A DNA stretch of 64,000 nucleotides from NCBI RefSeq assembly GCF_963664735.1, contig NZ_OY761553.1, positions 1,379,303 to 1,443,302 on the forward strand, read 5' to 3'. Shown piece by piece: positions 35,865-43,870 of the stretch. Within the stretch, counting starts at the first letter, position 1. The number at the start of each line of letters is the position of its first letter. The position numbers and the translations under genes are program-made. Source of the stretch: an uncultured Cohaesibacter sp. (GTDB lineage Bacteria; Pseudomonadota; Alphaproteobacteria; Rhizobiales; Cohaesibacteraceae). The notes below the pieces were generated by a model. That model searched no databases. It had not been told where the DNA came from and worked only from the letters and a program-made list of their open reading frames with translations.

Positions 35865-36638
35865 TCAAGCCAATGCAGGGCTGATCGCGTTTCCCTGTGC
35901 TTTGCCAGATTGTTTGGCGCTCTCGGCAAAGTGGGCAACTTCAATGATGGTATCGGCGATTTCTTCACGCACATCCTTGTCATGGAAAATGCCCAATAGA
36001 GCCACGCCCTGCTTTTTCTTTTCCCGAATAAGATCGATCACCACTGAGCGATTGGCCGCATCAAGCGAAGCTGTTGGCTCGTCGAGCAGCAAAATCGGAT
36101 GATTTGTCAAAAAGCCGCGTGCAATATTGACCCTTTGCTGCTCTCCGCCGGAAAATGTGGCTGGCGGCAATTGCCAGAGCTTTTCGGGAAGATTGAGACG
36201 GGCCAACATCTCACTAGCCTTCAATCTTGCCGTACCGACTTCTTCGCCCTGAGCAACCAGCGCTTCTGCCGCCACATCAAGAGCTGGTACGCGGGGCATT
36301 GCCCGCAGAAACTGGCTCACATAGCCAACGGCTTCTCGCCGGATGGCAAGAACCGTACGCGGTTCTGCATTTGCGATGTCAATCATCGAGCCGCGGTAGG
36401 CGACCAGAATTTGCCCGCAATTGGCGCTGTAATTTCCGTAGATCATTTTGAGGATCGAGCTTTTGCCCACCCCGGATGGTCCGCCCAGAACAGCGCATTC
36501 TCCGGCACGAAGGGCAAAGTTGACCCCGGCAACAACCGGGATGGTAACCGAGCCACGCAAATGCATTACGAAGCTCTTTGCAACATCACTGAGAATGACA
36601 GGTGTCGTCTCGACGATGGAAGAAAGTGTATCGGACAT
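35865..36638 (-). CDS. phnL: C-P lyase subunit PhnL (ABC-type ATPase)
   Basis: 257 residues. Walker A GGPSGVGKSSILKMIYG, signature FSGGEQQRVNIARGF and Walker B ILLLDEPTASLDAAN. PhnL has no membrane partner; it associates with the C-P lyase core complex together with PhnK and is needed for function in vivo. TAGGAG lies 7 nt before the ATG. It starts 10 nt after phnK. Confidence 0.95.
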   Translation of the reverse strand: MSDTLSSIVETTPVILSDVAKSFVMHLRGSVTIPVVAGVNFALRAGECAVLGGPSGVGKSSILKMIYGNYSANCGQILVAYRGSMIDIANAEPRTVLAIRREAVGYVSQFLRAMPRVPALDVAAEALVAQGEEVGTARLKASEMLARLNLPEKLWQLPPATFSGGEQQRVNIARGFLTNHPILLLDEPTASLDAANRSVVIDLIREKKKQGVALLGIFHDKDVREEIADTIIEVAHFAESAKQSGKAQGNAISPALA

Positions 36639-36648
36639 CGCTATGCTC

Positions 36649-37503
36649 CTATACCTGAAGAATGGATGAGATCAGAAGCTGGGTATATGGCGCTTGCGGA
36701 TCGTCAAGAACGCGATCGGTAAGGCCGGTTTCGATAACCCTTCCCTCTTTCATCACGACAATACGATGCGATAGCAAACGCGCAACGGCGAGATCATGGG
36801 TGACAACAATCGCCGCCAGTCCAAGCTCTGCAACAAGCCCCCGCAACAAATCGAGCAAACGTGCCTGCACAGAAACGTCCAGACCACCGGTTGGCTCATC
36901 CATGAATACAAGGCGCGGACTAGTGACCAGATTACGCGCGATCTGAAGGCGCTGGCGCATGCCGCCCGAAAAGGCACGGGGTTGATCGTCAATGCGATCC
37001 TTGGCGATCTCGACCTGTTCGAGCCAGTTGGAAGCTGTTTGGCGAATATCACCGTAATGTCTTTCACCGATTGCCATCAATCGTTCGCCCACATTGGCTC
37101 CGGCAGAAACCGTCATGCGCAAACCATCGGCCGGGTTTTGATGCACAAAGCCCCAATCGGTACGCATGAGAAAGCGTTTTTCAGCTTCACCCAGCCGGAA
37201 CACCTCACGCATTGAACCATCGCGCATGCGATAGTTGACCATGCCGGAAGTCGGCGTGATGCGCGTTGAGATGCAATCCAGAAGCGTTGTTTTGCCCGAG
37301 CCGGATTCCCCGACGATCGCCAGAACTTCACCGGGCCAGAGATCAAAGCTGATGTCTTCGCAGCCCAATCGACGGCCATAATATTTGCTGACCGAGCGGA
37401 CCTGTAAAAGCGGTTGCTCGTTCAAATCCATGGGACGTGGCGGCACGAGAGATGTCTTGGGCAGATGATCGCTGCCATGGGTTATATCCATATGCTTGGT
37501 CAT
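36649..37503 (-). CDS. phnK: C-P lyase subunit PhnK (ABC-type ATPase)
   Basis: 284 residues. Walker A GESGSGKTTLLDCI, signature FSGGMRQRLQIARNLV, Walker B LVFMDEPTGGLDVS and switch HDLAVARLL. PhnK docks on PhnJ in the PhnGHIJK complex. The N-terminal about 30 residues before PLLQVRSVSKYYG are longer than in E. coli PhnK, so an internal ATG (at PMDLNEQP) may be the true start. The annotated start overlaps phnJ by 4 nt, which favours coupling. Confidence 0.94.
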   Translation of the reverse strand: MTKHMDITHGSDHLPKTSLVPPRPMDLNEQPLLQVRSVSKYYGRRLGCEDISFDLWPGEVLAIVGESGSGKTTLLDCISTRITPTSGMVNYRMRDGSMREVFRLGEAEKRFLMRTDWGFVHQNPADGLRMTVSAGANVGERLMAIGERHYGDIRQTASNWLEQVEIAKDRIDDQPRAFSGGMRQRLQIARNLVTSPRLVFMDEPTGGLDVSVQARLLDLLRGLVAELGLAAIVVTHDLAVARLLSHRIVVMKEGRVIETGLTDRVLDDPQAPYTQLLISSILQV

Positions 37504-38465
37504 GCGTCCTCTCCTTTTTCTGCCGGATTGTCATTGCCAACGGCGCTGTTTGGGTCCTGATCATAAACATCCGCAGACATGGCACCGCGATGCCCTTGGG
37601 CGCGCCGTTCCTCGCAATAGTCACTATCGGAGCAAACGAACATGCGCCCGCCCTTGTCATCGAGAATGACTTCATCGAGGAACACCCCTGTACCGCCGCA
37701 GAGCGCACATGGCTCTTCAAACTTCTGCACTTCGAAGGGATAGTCCTCGAAATCGAGGCTCACCACGTCCGTATAAGGCGGGATGGCATAAATGCGCATT
37801 TCGCGGCCAGCCCCATAAAGCTGCAAGGCCTCGCTATAATTCATTTTCGGGTTGTCAAATTTCGGGGTTGGAGACGGGTCCATGATGTAACGCCCCTTGA
37901 CCTTGACCGGATAGGCATAGTTGGTGGCGATATGTCCTTTTTGTGCAATATCTTCGTAAAGCTTCACATGCATGAGGCCATAATCTTCAACGGCATGCAT
38001 TTTGCGCGTTTCGGTCTCGCGCGGCTCCAGATAGCGCAAGGGCTCTGGAATAGGCACCTGAAAGACGATCGTCTGACCTTCTTTCAGCAGCTCTTCAGGA
38101 ATCCTGTGGCGGGTCTGAATGATGCTGGCCTCAGTGGTGTGCGTGGTGGTCTTCACCTTGGCCATGTGGGCAAAGAAGGCACGAATAGAGACGGCATTTG
38201 TCGTGTCATCGGCACCCTGATCGATCACCTTGAGCGTATCGTTCGGCCCGATGATGGAAGCGGTTACCTGCACCCCGCCGGTGCCCCAACCATAGGGCAT
38301 AGGCATTTCACGGCTGGCGAAGGGCACCTGATAGCCGGGAATGGCGATGCCCTTGAGGATGGCACGGCGGATCATGCGCTTGGTTTGCTCATCCAGATAA
38401 GCGAAATTGTAATCTGCTATGGAGCTTTGTTTGGTTTCAATGTCTGCAAGGGTTGCGGTCATCAT
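37500..38465 (-). CDS. phnJ: alpha-D-ribose 1-methylphosphonate 5-phosphate C-P lyase PhnJ
   Basis: 321 residues, the radical SAM enzyme that breaks the C-P bond and releases the alkane. The unusual cluster motif C253-x2-C256-x21-C278-x5-C284 is intact (CALCGGTG and FVCSDSDYC). The catalytic glycine region is AILKGIAIPGYQVPFASREMP. The chain is some 35 residues longer than E. coli PhnJ, with an acidic tail after the cluster. It overlaps both phnI and phnK by 4 nt. Confidence 0.97.
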   Translation of the reverse strand: MMTATLADIETKQSSIADYNFAYLDEQTKRMIRRAILKGIAIPGYQVPFASREMPMPYGWGTGGVQVTASIIGPNDTLKVIDQGADDTTNAVSIRAFFAHMAKVKTTTHTTEASIIQTRHRIPEELLKEGQTIVFQVPIPEPLRYLEPRETETRKMHAVEDYGLMHVKLYEDIAQKGHIATNYAYPVKVKGRYIMDPSPTPKFDNPKMNYSEALQLYGAGREMRIYAIPPYTDVVSLDFEDYPFEVQKFEEPCALCGGTGVFLDEVILDDKGGRMFVCSDSDYCEERRAQGHRGAMSADVYDQDPNSAVGNDNPAEKGEDA

Positions 38466-39598
38466 TCTGCCGCCTCCTGTTCCTCATCAGCCTTGGCTTT
38501 GGGATGGTTCTCGTGAAATTCTGCCTGCATGCGGCGCACCAGTTTCAGTTCAGCCTGAAAATCCACATAGTGTGGTAGCTTCAGATGCTCGACGAAGCCT
38601 GTTGCCTGAACGTTATCGGAGTGAGAAATGACGAACTCTTCGTCTTGGGCTGGTGCGACGATGTCTTCATCCAGTTCTCTTGCCCTTAGGGCTCGATCGC
38701 ACAGCGCCATGGACATGGACTTTCGTTCTGATTGCCCGAAGACCAGTCCGTATCCGCGCGTGAATTTTGGCGGCACGGTTTTGGAGCCCTTGAACTGGTT
38801 GACCATTTGGCATTCACTCACCTGTATGCGACCGACCGAAACGGCGAAGCCCAACTCAGGGACCTCAACTTCAACGTCGACTTTTCCGATCCGGATTTCT
38901 CCGGCAAATGGATGGCTGGCACCGAAACCGCGCTGGGTTGAATAGCCCATCGAAAGCAGAAACCCCTCATCCCCGCGCGCGAGCGCTTGCAGGCGCAAAT
39001 CACGGCTCATTGGAAATTGCCTTGGCTCTCTGGTCAGATCGCCCGGCTCCGGCCAGTCGCATCCCGCTTCGGGCAGATGGCTGTCCGGCTCTATGAGGTC
39101 TTCCCCGCTGATAAGATCGGAGACGCGCGGCATTGGCTCATCCGATACGCTTTGGCCGAGTTCTACAGACGCAGGAGCGGGAACCGGGGTATCAGCCGCC
39201 AGAGCGGGGTCTAGCAACCGGTGAGTATAGTCAAAGGTCGGCCCCAAAATCTGCCCACCAGGCAGATCCTTGAAAGTGGCCGAAATCCGCCGCTGGATTT
39301 TCATTTTGCCGGTGTCGATCGGCTCTGAATAGCCCATGCGTGGCAATGTGGTGCGATAGGCACGCAACAGAAAGATCGCTTCGATCATATCTCCGCGGGC
39401 CTGCTTGATGGCAAGAGCAGCAAGCTCGCGATCATAAAGCGCCCCTTCACTCATGACCCGATCCACGGCCAGAGCCAACTGCTCGGAAATCTGTTCCAGC
39501 GAAATCGCTGGCAGGGATCGATCCCCCCTGCGACGATCAGCTAACAGCTCATGCGCTGCCTTGATGGCGGCTTCCCCACCCTTAACGGCTACATACAT
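38462..39598 (-). CDS. phnI: C-P lyase core subunit PhnI
   Basis: 378 residues. PhnI, with PhnG, PhnH and PhnL, transfers the phosphonate to ribose, displacing adenine from ATP. The N-terminus MYVAVKGGEAAIKAAHELLA, YRTTLPRMGYSEPIDTGKM and the late ATGFVEHLKLPHYVDFQAEL are characteristic. It begins 1 nt after the phnH stop and overlaps phnJ by 4 nt. Confidence 0.96.
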   Translation of the reverse strand: MYVAVKGGEAAIKAAHELLADRRRGDRSLPAISLEQISEQLALAVDRVMSEGALYDRELAALAIKQARGDMIEAIFLLRAYRTTLPRMGYSEPIDTGKMKIQRRISATFKDLPGGQILGPTFDYTHRLLDPALAADTPVPAPASVELGQSVSDEPMPRVSDLISGEDLIEPDSHLPEAGCDWPEPGDLTREPRQFPMSRDLRLQALARGDEGFLLSMGYSTQRGFGASHPFAGEIRIGKVDVEVEVPELGFAVSVGRIQVSECQMVNQFKGSKTVPPKFTRGYGLVFGQSERKSMSMALCDRALRARELDEDIVAPAQDEEFVISHSDNVQATGFVEHLKLPHYVDFQAELKLVRRMQAEFHENHPKAKADEEQEAAE

Positions 39599-39599
39599 A

Positions 39600-40265
39600 T
39601 CAATGCTCCTGATCGTGTGGTGCGGTTGGGTTCATAAGTGAAATGGTCGTCGTGCGCGGCAAACAGGTGATTGCCTCCGGCGCAACGAAAATGACATCGA
39701 CGCCACGTGGGAAAAGCTCATGATTGGCCTGCCATTGCGTCAGGAACAAAGGAGAGAGTGAACTTACTGACAAGTGATGATGCCCCTTGATACCCGGACC
39801 AAACAGTTCCCATTCAGCCTTGTTGCTCAGATGATCCACCTGAATGATCAGGGTTGCGGAGCGGTCAGGATATTCCTGAAGACCCTGCGCAAACTGGTCC
39901 AGAGACGGCATATCCTTGCCACCCGCAATGACTGCGAATGCGGCGCTTGCCGGTTCGGCTGCGAATGGGGCGCCGACGTGGAAAGTCAACCAGTCTGAGA
40001 GATGCTCACTTTTGGCGAAATCTCCGTCGAGCCAAATTGGCGTATCAGCATCGGCGAGCGTTGCCAGCACGCCAGCAGTTAGCGGCAGCATCGGCCGCAC
40101 AGGCTGAGCATCGCATACAAGAGGCATGATAAGGCCAGGCCGCGCCATGGCGTTCATGATGGTGCGGAATATGCTTTGAGATTGGAAGACCGGATCGGTC
40201 AACCCGCCGACCATTGCATCAAAACCGGCTTCAGAGAATTGTGACTGTGTTCTGGTCTCTGACAT
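39600..40265 (-). CDS. phnH: C-P lyase core subunit PhnH
   Basis: 221 residues. PhnH shows the family pattern FDAMVGGLTDPVFQSQSIFR, then NAMARPGLIMPL near the N-terminus. It is a structural subunit of the PhnGHIJ complex with a transferase-like fold that has no active site of its own. It overlaps phnG by a single base (stop/start), so the two are co-translated. Confidence 0.94.
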   Translation of the reverse strand: MSETRTQSQFSEAGFDAMVGGLTDPVFQSQSIFRTIMNAMARPGLIMPLVCDAQPVRPMLPLTAGVLATLADADTPIWLDGDFAKSEHLSDWLTFHVGAPFAAEPASAAFAVIAGGKDMPSLDQFAQGLQEYPDRSATLIIQVDHLSNKAEWELFGPGIKGHHHLSVSSLSPLFLTQWQANHELFPRGVDVIFVAPEAITCLPRTTTISLMNPTAPHDQEH

Positions 40266-40801
40266 CAGTTATCTCCTCTGACCATGGTGAAGAAATTCAC
40301 TCTCGTGGCCTGTGTCTTGGCCATTTCGGAGCGATCACTTTCCTCAGCCATCTGTTCCAATGGGGCCAGGATTGATTGTTCAATTCCCTCTGCGGTGATA
40401 GGGTCCGTAGCCAATGCGTCGATTACGGCTGCCAGTTTGGTTTTGCCATGGTCGCGACCAAGAATGATGGCATGTCCAACAGCGCCGCTTTCCATGCGCA
40501 CTGTGGCCCGTGTGACCGTCGCTTCACCGAAGTTAAAAGGAGCGCCGCCGCCGCCCATCCTGCCGCGCAAGGCAATCAGTCCCGTTTCGGGGCCACGCAG
40601 CAACTCGCAGCCCGGATCGAGGTTCAGACTTTTCCATAGACGGACGAGGTCCGCGCGGGGAGCATTTGCCAGAATCGACATCCGACGTTGCCGAGCCAAC
40701 TGTTCGGGTGTCATATCCCTCGCCTCAGAAGAGGCATTGCCGTCAGGGGTTTCTGAAGCTGCCGTTTCTTGGCGAGCTTTACCTGTTTGTTGATCTTGCA
40801 T
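40265..40801 (-). CDS. phnG: C-P lyase core subunit PhnG
   Basis: About 178 residues. From MTPEQLARQRRMSILANAPR onward it matches PhnG, including GPETGLIALRGRMGGGGAPF and FNFGEATVTRATVR. The first about 30 residues, rich in Gln, Ala, Ser and Glu, are an extension. Start uncertain: ATG 40801 has TGGA 9 nt upstream; ATG 40810 and a TTG at 40846 are alternatives. First gene of the C-P lyase operon, divergent from phnF. Confidence 0.92.
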   Translation of the reverse strand: MQDQQTGKARQETAASETPDGNASSEARDMTPEQLARQRRMSILANAPRADLVRLWKSLNLDPGCELLRGPETGLIALRGRMGGGGAPFNFGEATVTRATVRMESGAVGHAIILGRDHGKTKLAAVIDALATDPITAEGIEQSILAPLEQMAEESDRSEMAKTQATRVNFFTMVRGDN

Positions 40802-40964
40802 TGTGGCCATTCCAGTTTGATTTCCAATCCGGTTTGCACTTTCCAAGCATGAGCCCTGGTTTGAACCGCTGCGATTATAAATCGCAAGACTCTCGCATTA
40901 AATTTGTATATTCATATAGACAACTGAACTTTTCTCTCAAATAGCCAAGCATGATGACGGCCAT

Positions 40965-40982
40965 ATGACATGGATGTGAAAA
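40965..40982 (-). promoter_or_regulatory. candidate Pho box upstream of phnG
   Basis: On the minus strand TTTTCAC-ATCC-ATGTCAT fits two 7-nt half-sites with a 4-nt spacer; the second half matches CTGTCAT at 6 of 7 positions and the first at 4 of 7. It overlaps the first copy of the tandem repeat at 40970-41001. PhnF binding is the main alternative. Confidence 0.4.
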
Positions 40983-41001
40983 GATAATGGATGTGAAAAG
41001 A
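40970..41001. repeat. tandem 15-nt direct repeat in phnG/phnF region
   Basis: ATGGATGTGAAAAGA occurs at 40970-40984 and again at 40987-41001 (period 17). Spacing of about 1.6 helical turns and the position between divergent phn genes suggest a regulator binding site. Confidence 0.6.
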
Positions 41002-41153
41002 GAGCCGCTATCTGACCACCCGCATCAATGAACGAAGCTTTTTCTTGCCAAAATCGGCAATTCACAGAACAGAAACGCGCAGAGATAGCTGTTTTTGGCC
41101 GAATCAGGCAACCATATGCGACAACCGCCAAAAGCTCGAAAGGGTGCACCGTA

Positions 41154-41918
41154 ATGCCTACGGAGATCATGAGAAGTGGAATCGGACGCAGAACCGGCAT
41201 TGCCCTGTGGCGCCAGATTGCAGATGTCATCCGTGCAGGTATTTCGTCCGGCCTCGGAGATGAAAACGGCAAGCTCCCGCCAGAAGTCGAGTTGGCGGAG
41301 CAATTTGGCGTTAATCGCCACACGGTGCGCTCTGCAATCTCGGCTCTTGTCAACGAAGGCATTCTGCGGGCAGAACAGGGACGCGGTACATTTATCGTCA
41401 AGCCCGAACGACTGACTTACCCGATTTCCAAGCGCACGCGCTTTTCAACGACACTGGCAGAACAGGGACAACGGGGCGAATTCCGGCTGTTATCCCATGA
41501 AGTGCTGCCAGCTTCCAAAGAAGTTGCAAAAGCCCTGAACCTCGATGTTGGGTCTCCTGTGTTGCAAATCCGCTCTATCGGCGTTGGTGATGACCGGCCA
41601 ATCAGCCGTACAACGGCATGGTTCGACAAGGAGCGTTTTCCCGATATGCTCGACAACCTGTTGCGGTATAACTCGGTAACAAAAGCGTTCAAAGCCAGTG
41701 GCCTTGAGGATTACGTGCGCCTATCAACCACCGTGGAGGCCTATCATGCGACCCTTGACGACATCGAGATGATGAAGCTGACACCGGGGTCCATTGTGCT
41801 GGTGACGCATGCCATCAACACAGATCTTGACGGGCACCCGGTTCAATATTCAAAAACACGCTTTTCGGCCGATCGTGTGAGCCTGCAAATAGAGCTATCC
41901 CCGCAACTGACAGATTGA
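41154..41918 (+). CDS. phnF: phosphonate metabolism transcriptional regulator PhnF (GntR/HutC family)
   Basis: 254 residues. The N-terminal winged helix-turn-helix (IALWRQIADVIRAGI, then LPPEVELAEQFGVNRHTVRSAI, GRGTFIVKP) is of GntR type; the C-terminal UTRA ligand domain starts near TRFSTTLAEQGQRGEF. PhnF represses phn genes until a phosphonate-derived ligand is present. The frame is open from 41028, but ATG 41154 after AAGGG is close to the usual family start. It diverges from phnG. Confidence 0.9.
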   Translation: MPTEIMRSGIGRRTGIALWRQIADVIRAGISSGLGDENGKLPPEVELAEQFGVNRHTVRSAISALVNEGILRAEQGRGTFIVKPERLTYPISKRTRFSTTLAEQGQRGEFRLLSHEVLPASKEVAKALNLDVGSPVLQIRSIGVGDDRPISRTTAWFDKERFPDMLDNLLRYNSVTKAFKASGLEDYVRLSTTVEAYHATLDDIEMMKLTPGSIVLVTHAINTDLDGHPVQYSKTRFSADRVSLQIELSPQLTD

Positions 41919-42132
41919 TTTTTGCAGACGCCTGTTTTTGCCAGCTTTCCAATTGAAGTCCTTGTAATCTCGTTAAATTTGCCTAGTTTATAATAGGACC
42001 TACCGCTCAGTGTCATGCCATGGTTCAGCGAAAGCTTCGCAATTTCAATGATGCAAAACGAAATTGATTTTCAATAGTTGAGCGCGTGTCCGCAGATATC
42101 GTGACACGCCGGGATTTTTCAGGAGGAAATCC

Positions 42133-42597
42133 ATGCAACTTATCAGCCCAGATTTCAAAGACGGGGATCCACTTCCGAACAAATGCGTTTCTCAAGGATT
42201 GGGCGGAGAAGATCTCTCTCCGGTTCTTCAATGGAGCGGCGTGCCTGCAGAGGCAAAAAGCCTTGCCCTGACCTGCTATGATCCGGACGCTCCAACAGGT
42301 TCAGGATTCTGGCACATGATCATTACCAATATTCCAGTGTCGGAATCTGGCGAGATCTCAAGCGCCACCCTGCCTGCAAGTGCCAAAAGCGCTTTGAACG
42401 ATGCAGGAACCGAAAATTATACCGGAGCCTATCCGCCAGCGGACAATCCCGCTCATCGCTATATCTTTACCCTGCATGCCCTGAGCCTTGATGGGATTGA
42501 CCCGGAGGGCATGACTGGTGCCTATGTGCGTTTCAATATCATGCGCAATCAACTTGCTTCGGCCAGCATTACCGGTCATTTCAAAAACAACGGCTGA
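42133..42597 (+). CDS. YbhB/YbcL family Raf kinase inhibitor-like protein
   Basis: 154 residues, PEBP fold. Family marks are FKDGDPLP near the N-terminus, DLSPVLQWSGVP, the anion-pocket segment CYDPDAPTGSGFWHMIITNIP, and YTGAYPPADNPAHRYIFTLHAL. Bacterial PEBP-like proteins bind small anionic ligands; their physiological role is mostly unknown. No signal peptide is seen, so it is cytoplasmic. A strong AGGAGG-type ribosome site precedes the ATG and a terminator follows 51 nt after the stop. Confidence 0.88.
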   Translation: MQLISPDFKDGDPLPNKCVSQGLGGEDLSPVLQWSGVPAEAKSLALTCYDPDAPTGSGFWHMIITNIPVSESGEISSATLPASAKSALNDAGTENYTGAYPPADNPAHRYIFTLHALSLDGIDPEGMTGAYVRFNIMRNQLASASITGHFKNNG

Positions 42598-42648
42598 CAA
42601 GCTCATCTAGGGCGTTTACGCCTCACCGTTGTTTTGTTAGTAAAATCT

Positions 42649-42674
42649 GGCCGGGCGATATGTCCGGCCTTTTT
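42649..42674 (+). terminator. intrinsic terminator after YbhB-like gene
   Basis: GGCCGG (42649-42654) pairs with CCGGCC (42664-42669), followed by TTTTT. Confidence 0.85.
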
Positions 42675-42752
42675 GCCTCAGCGGCGTCTTATGCTCGGAT
42701 CGCCAAGGAATATGCGGATCCGAAATAAATTATCTGAAAGGCTTTTGCTCTC

Positions 42753-43091
42753 ATGAAACGTGCTAATCCGCTCAAGCTCAATAATCTGCAATTGAAAACT
42801 CTTGTGCTAACGCAGGTATTGGCTCGCGCCCAACCGGACGAAGCGTGGAATGCTGATGGCACCATCACCATTTTGAGATTGCCGCACGCGCACGGCAGCC
42901 ACCTTCATATCGGCGAATTCGTGGTCGACAGCGCCGATGCGACGGGCTTTAACAACAGGGGTGTCTGGGCTGCTCTGGCCAGAAAAGGCCTTGTAAAAGA
43001 CAAGGATGTTCCACCTATCGTACTCACCAGAGACGGTTTGGAATATGATACAGGTCTTGAGCATCATTTCCTTTCAAAATCAGATCATTAG
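42753..43091 (+). CDS. conserved hypothetical protein
   Basis: 112 residues, soluble. An N-terminal helical stretch (NNLQLKTLVLTQVLARAQPD) precedes a His-rich segment LPHAHGSHLHIGEFVV and a conserved-looking ATGFNNRGVWAALARKGLV. Proteins of this pattern are common in Hyphomicrobiales but I know no assigned function. The HAHGSHLHIG segment could bind a metal; this is only a guess from composition. It stands alone between a terminator and the response-regulator gene. Confidence 0.7.
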   Translation: MKRANPLKLNNLQLKTLVLTQVLARAQPDEAWNADGTITILRLPHAHGSHLHIGEFVVDSADATGFNNRGVWAALARKGLVKDKDVPPIVLTRDGLEYDTGLEHHFLSKSDH

Positions 43092-43222
43092 CATTCTGAA
43101 ACTACGCCTATACAGATGTAGCTATGGACAGTTGAAGGCCTTCATAAGACACTTCTAGGCGAAGATTCCAATCGCTGTGTCTAGCCCGTTTGTATATTGA
43201 ATGACATAAGGGAGGATTTTTG

Positions 43223-43846
43223 ATGCGCATTATTTTGGCTGACGACCATCCCTTATACAGGACCGGCATGAAACAGATGCTTTCGAACCTCTATCCAGAG
43301 GCGAGAGTTGACGAGGCTGGCGATGCCAACGCATTGAAAGAACAGATTGGCACCCTGCCCGAACCAGATCTCATCATCTCCGACCTTCTGTTTCCCGGAT
43401 TTGATTATATGCGAGACCTGAAGCGTCTGCGGCAGACGTTTTCTCTGTGCCCAATTGTGGCAGTCTCGATGATGAATGACCCTGCGGAAGTGGAGCATAT
43501 CATGGCCTTGGGCGTGAATGGATATGTCTCCAAGTCCGTTCCCTCTGAGCAAATGCTCGATGCTATCGAGAAAGTCATGCAGGGCAACATTGAAGTTCGG
43601 TTGAGTGATGACAATTTCTCACCGGACATGCAGGGTATGCTCAAGCCCGCTCTAGATGAGCTGACGCCGCGCCAAATCGAGATTCTCAAACTCCTTCGGC
43701 ATGGACTTTCCAATAAGGAAATAGCACGTGAGCTTGATTTATCGCCCTTCACGGTACGCAGCCATGTTTCGGCATTGATGAAAAATCTTGGCGTTTCAAA
43801 TAGGGCTGCGGCTTCGGCCATTGCTGCAAGCTATGGTTTGAACTGA
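43223..43846 (+). CDS. NarL/FixJ-family response regulator
   Basis: 207 residues. A receiver domain (about 1-120) has the acidic pair in LADDHPLYR, the phospho-acceptor aspartate in LIISDLLFPGFD and the lysine in GYVSKSVPSEQM. A LuxR-type helix-turn-helix (LTPRQIEILKLLRHGLSNKEIARELDLSPFTVRSHV, split here only for reading) ends the protein. GGAGG lies 7 nt before the ATG; a TTG three bases earlier is the alternative. It converges, with a 24-nt gap, on a hybrid histidine kinase gene that may be its partner. Confidence 0.92.
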   Translation: MRIILADDHPLYRTGMKQMLSNLYPEARVDEAGDANALKEQIGTLPEPDLIISDLLFPGFDYMRDLKRLRQTFSLCPIVAVSMMNDPAEVEHIMALGVNGYVSKSVPSEQMLDAIEKVMQGNIEVRLSDDNFSPDMQGMLKPALDELTPRQIEILKLLRHGLSNKEIARELDLSPFTVRSHVSALMKNLGVSNRAAASAIAASYGLN

Positions 43847-43870
43847 TAGTGCGATAAAAACACAAAATTT

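Larger units (their letters stand above)
40802..41153. other. divergent phnG/phnF control region
   Basis: About 352 bp. It holds a tandem 15-nt repeat and a Pho-box-like site around 40965-41001 (reported separately). The region from 40860 to 40960 is AT-rich. No further gene is supported. Confidence 0.5.

Noticed and set aside
37437-38516. 359-codon plus-strand frame opposite phnJ
   Set aside because: Antisense shadow of phnJ with no recognisable domain or ribosome site.
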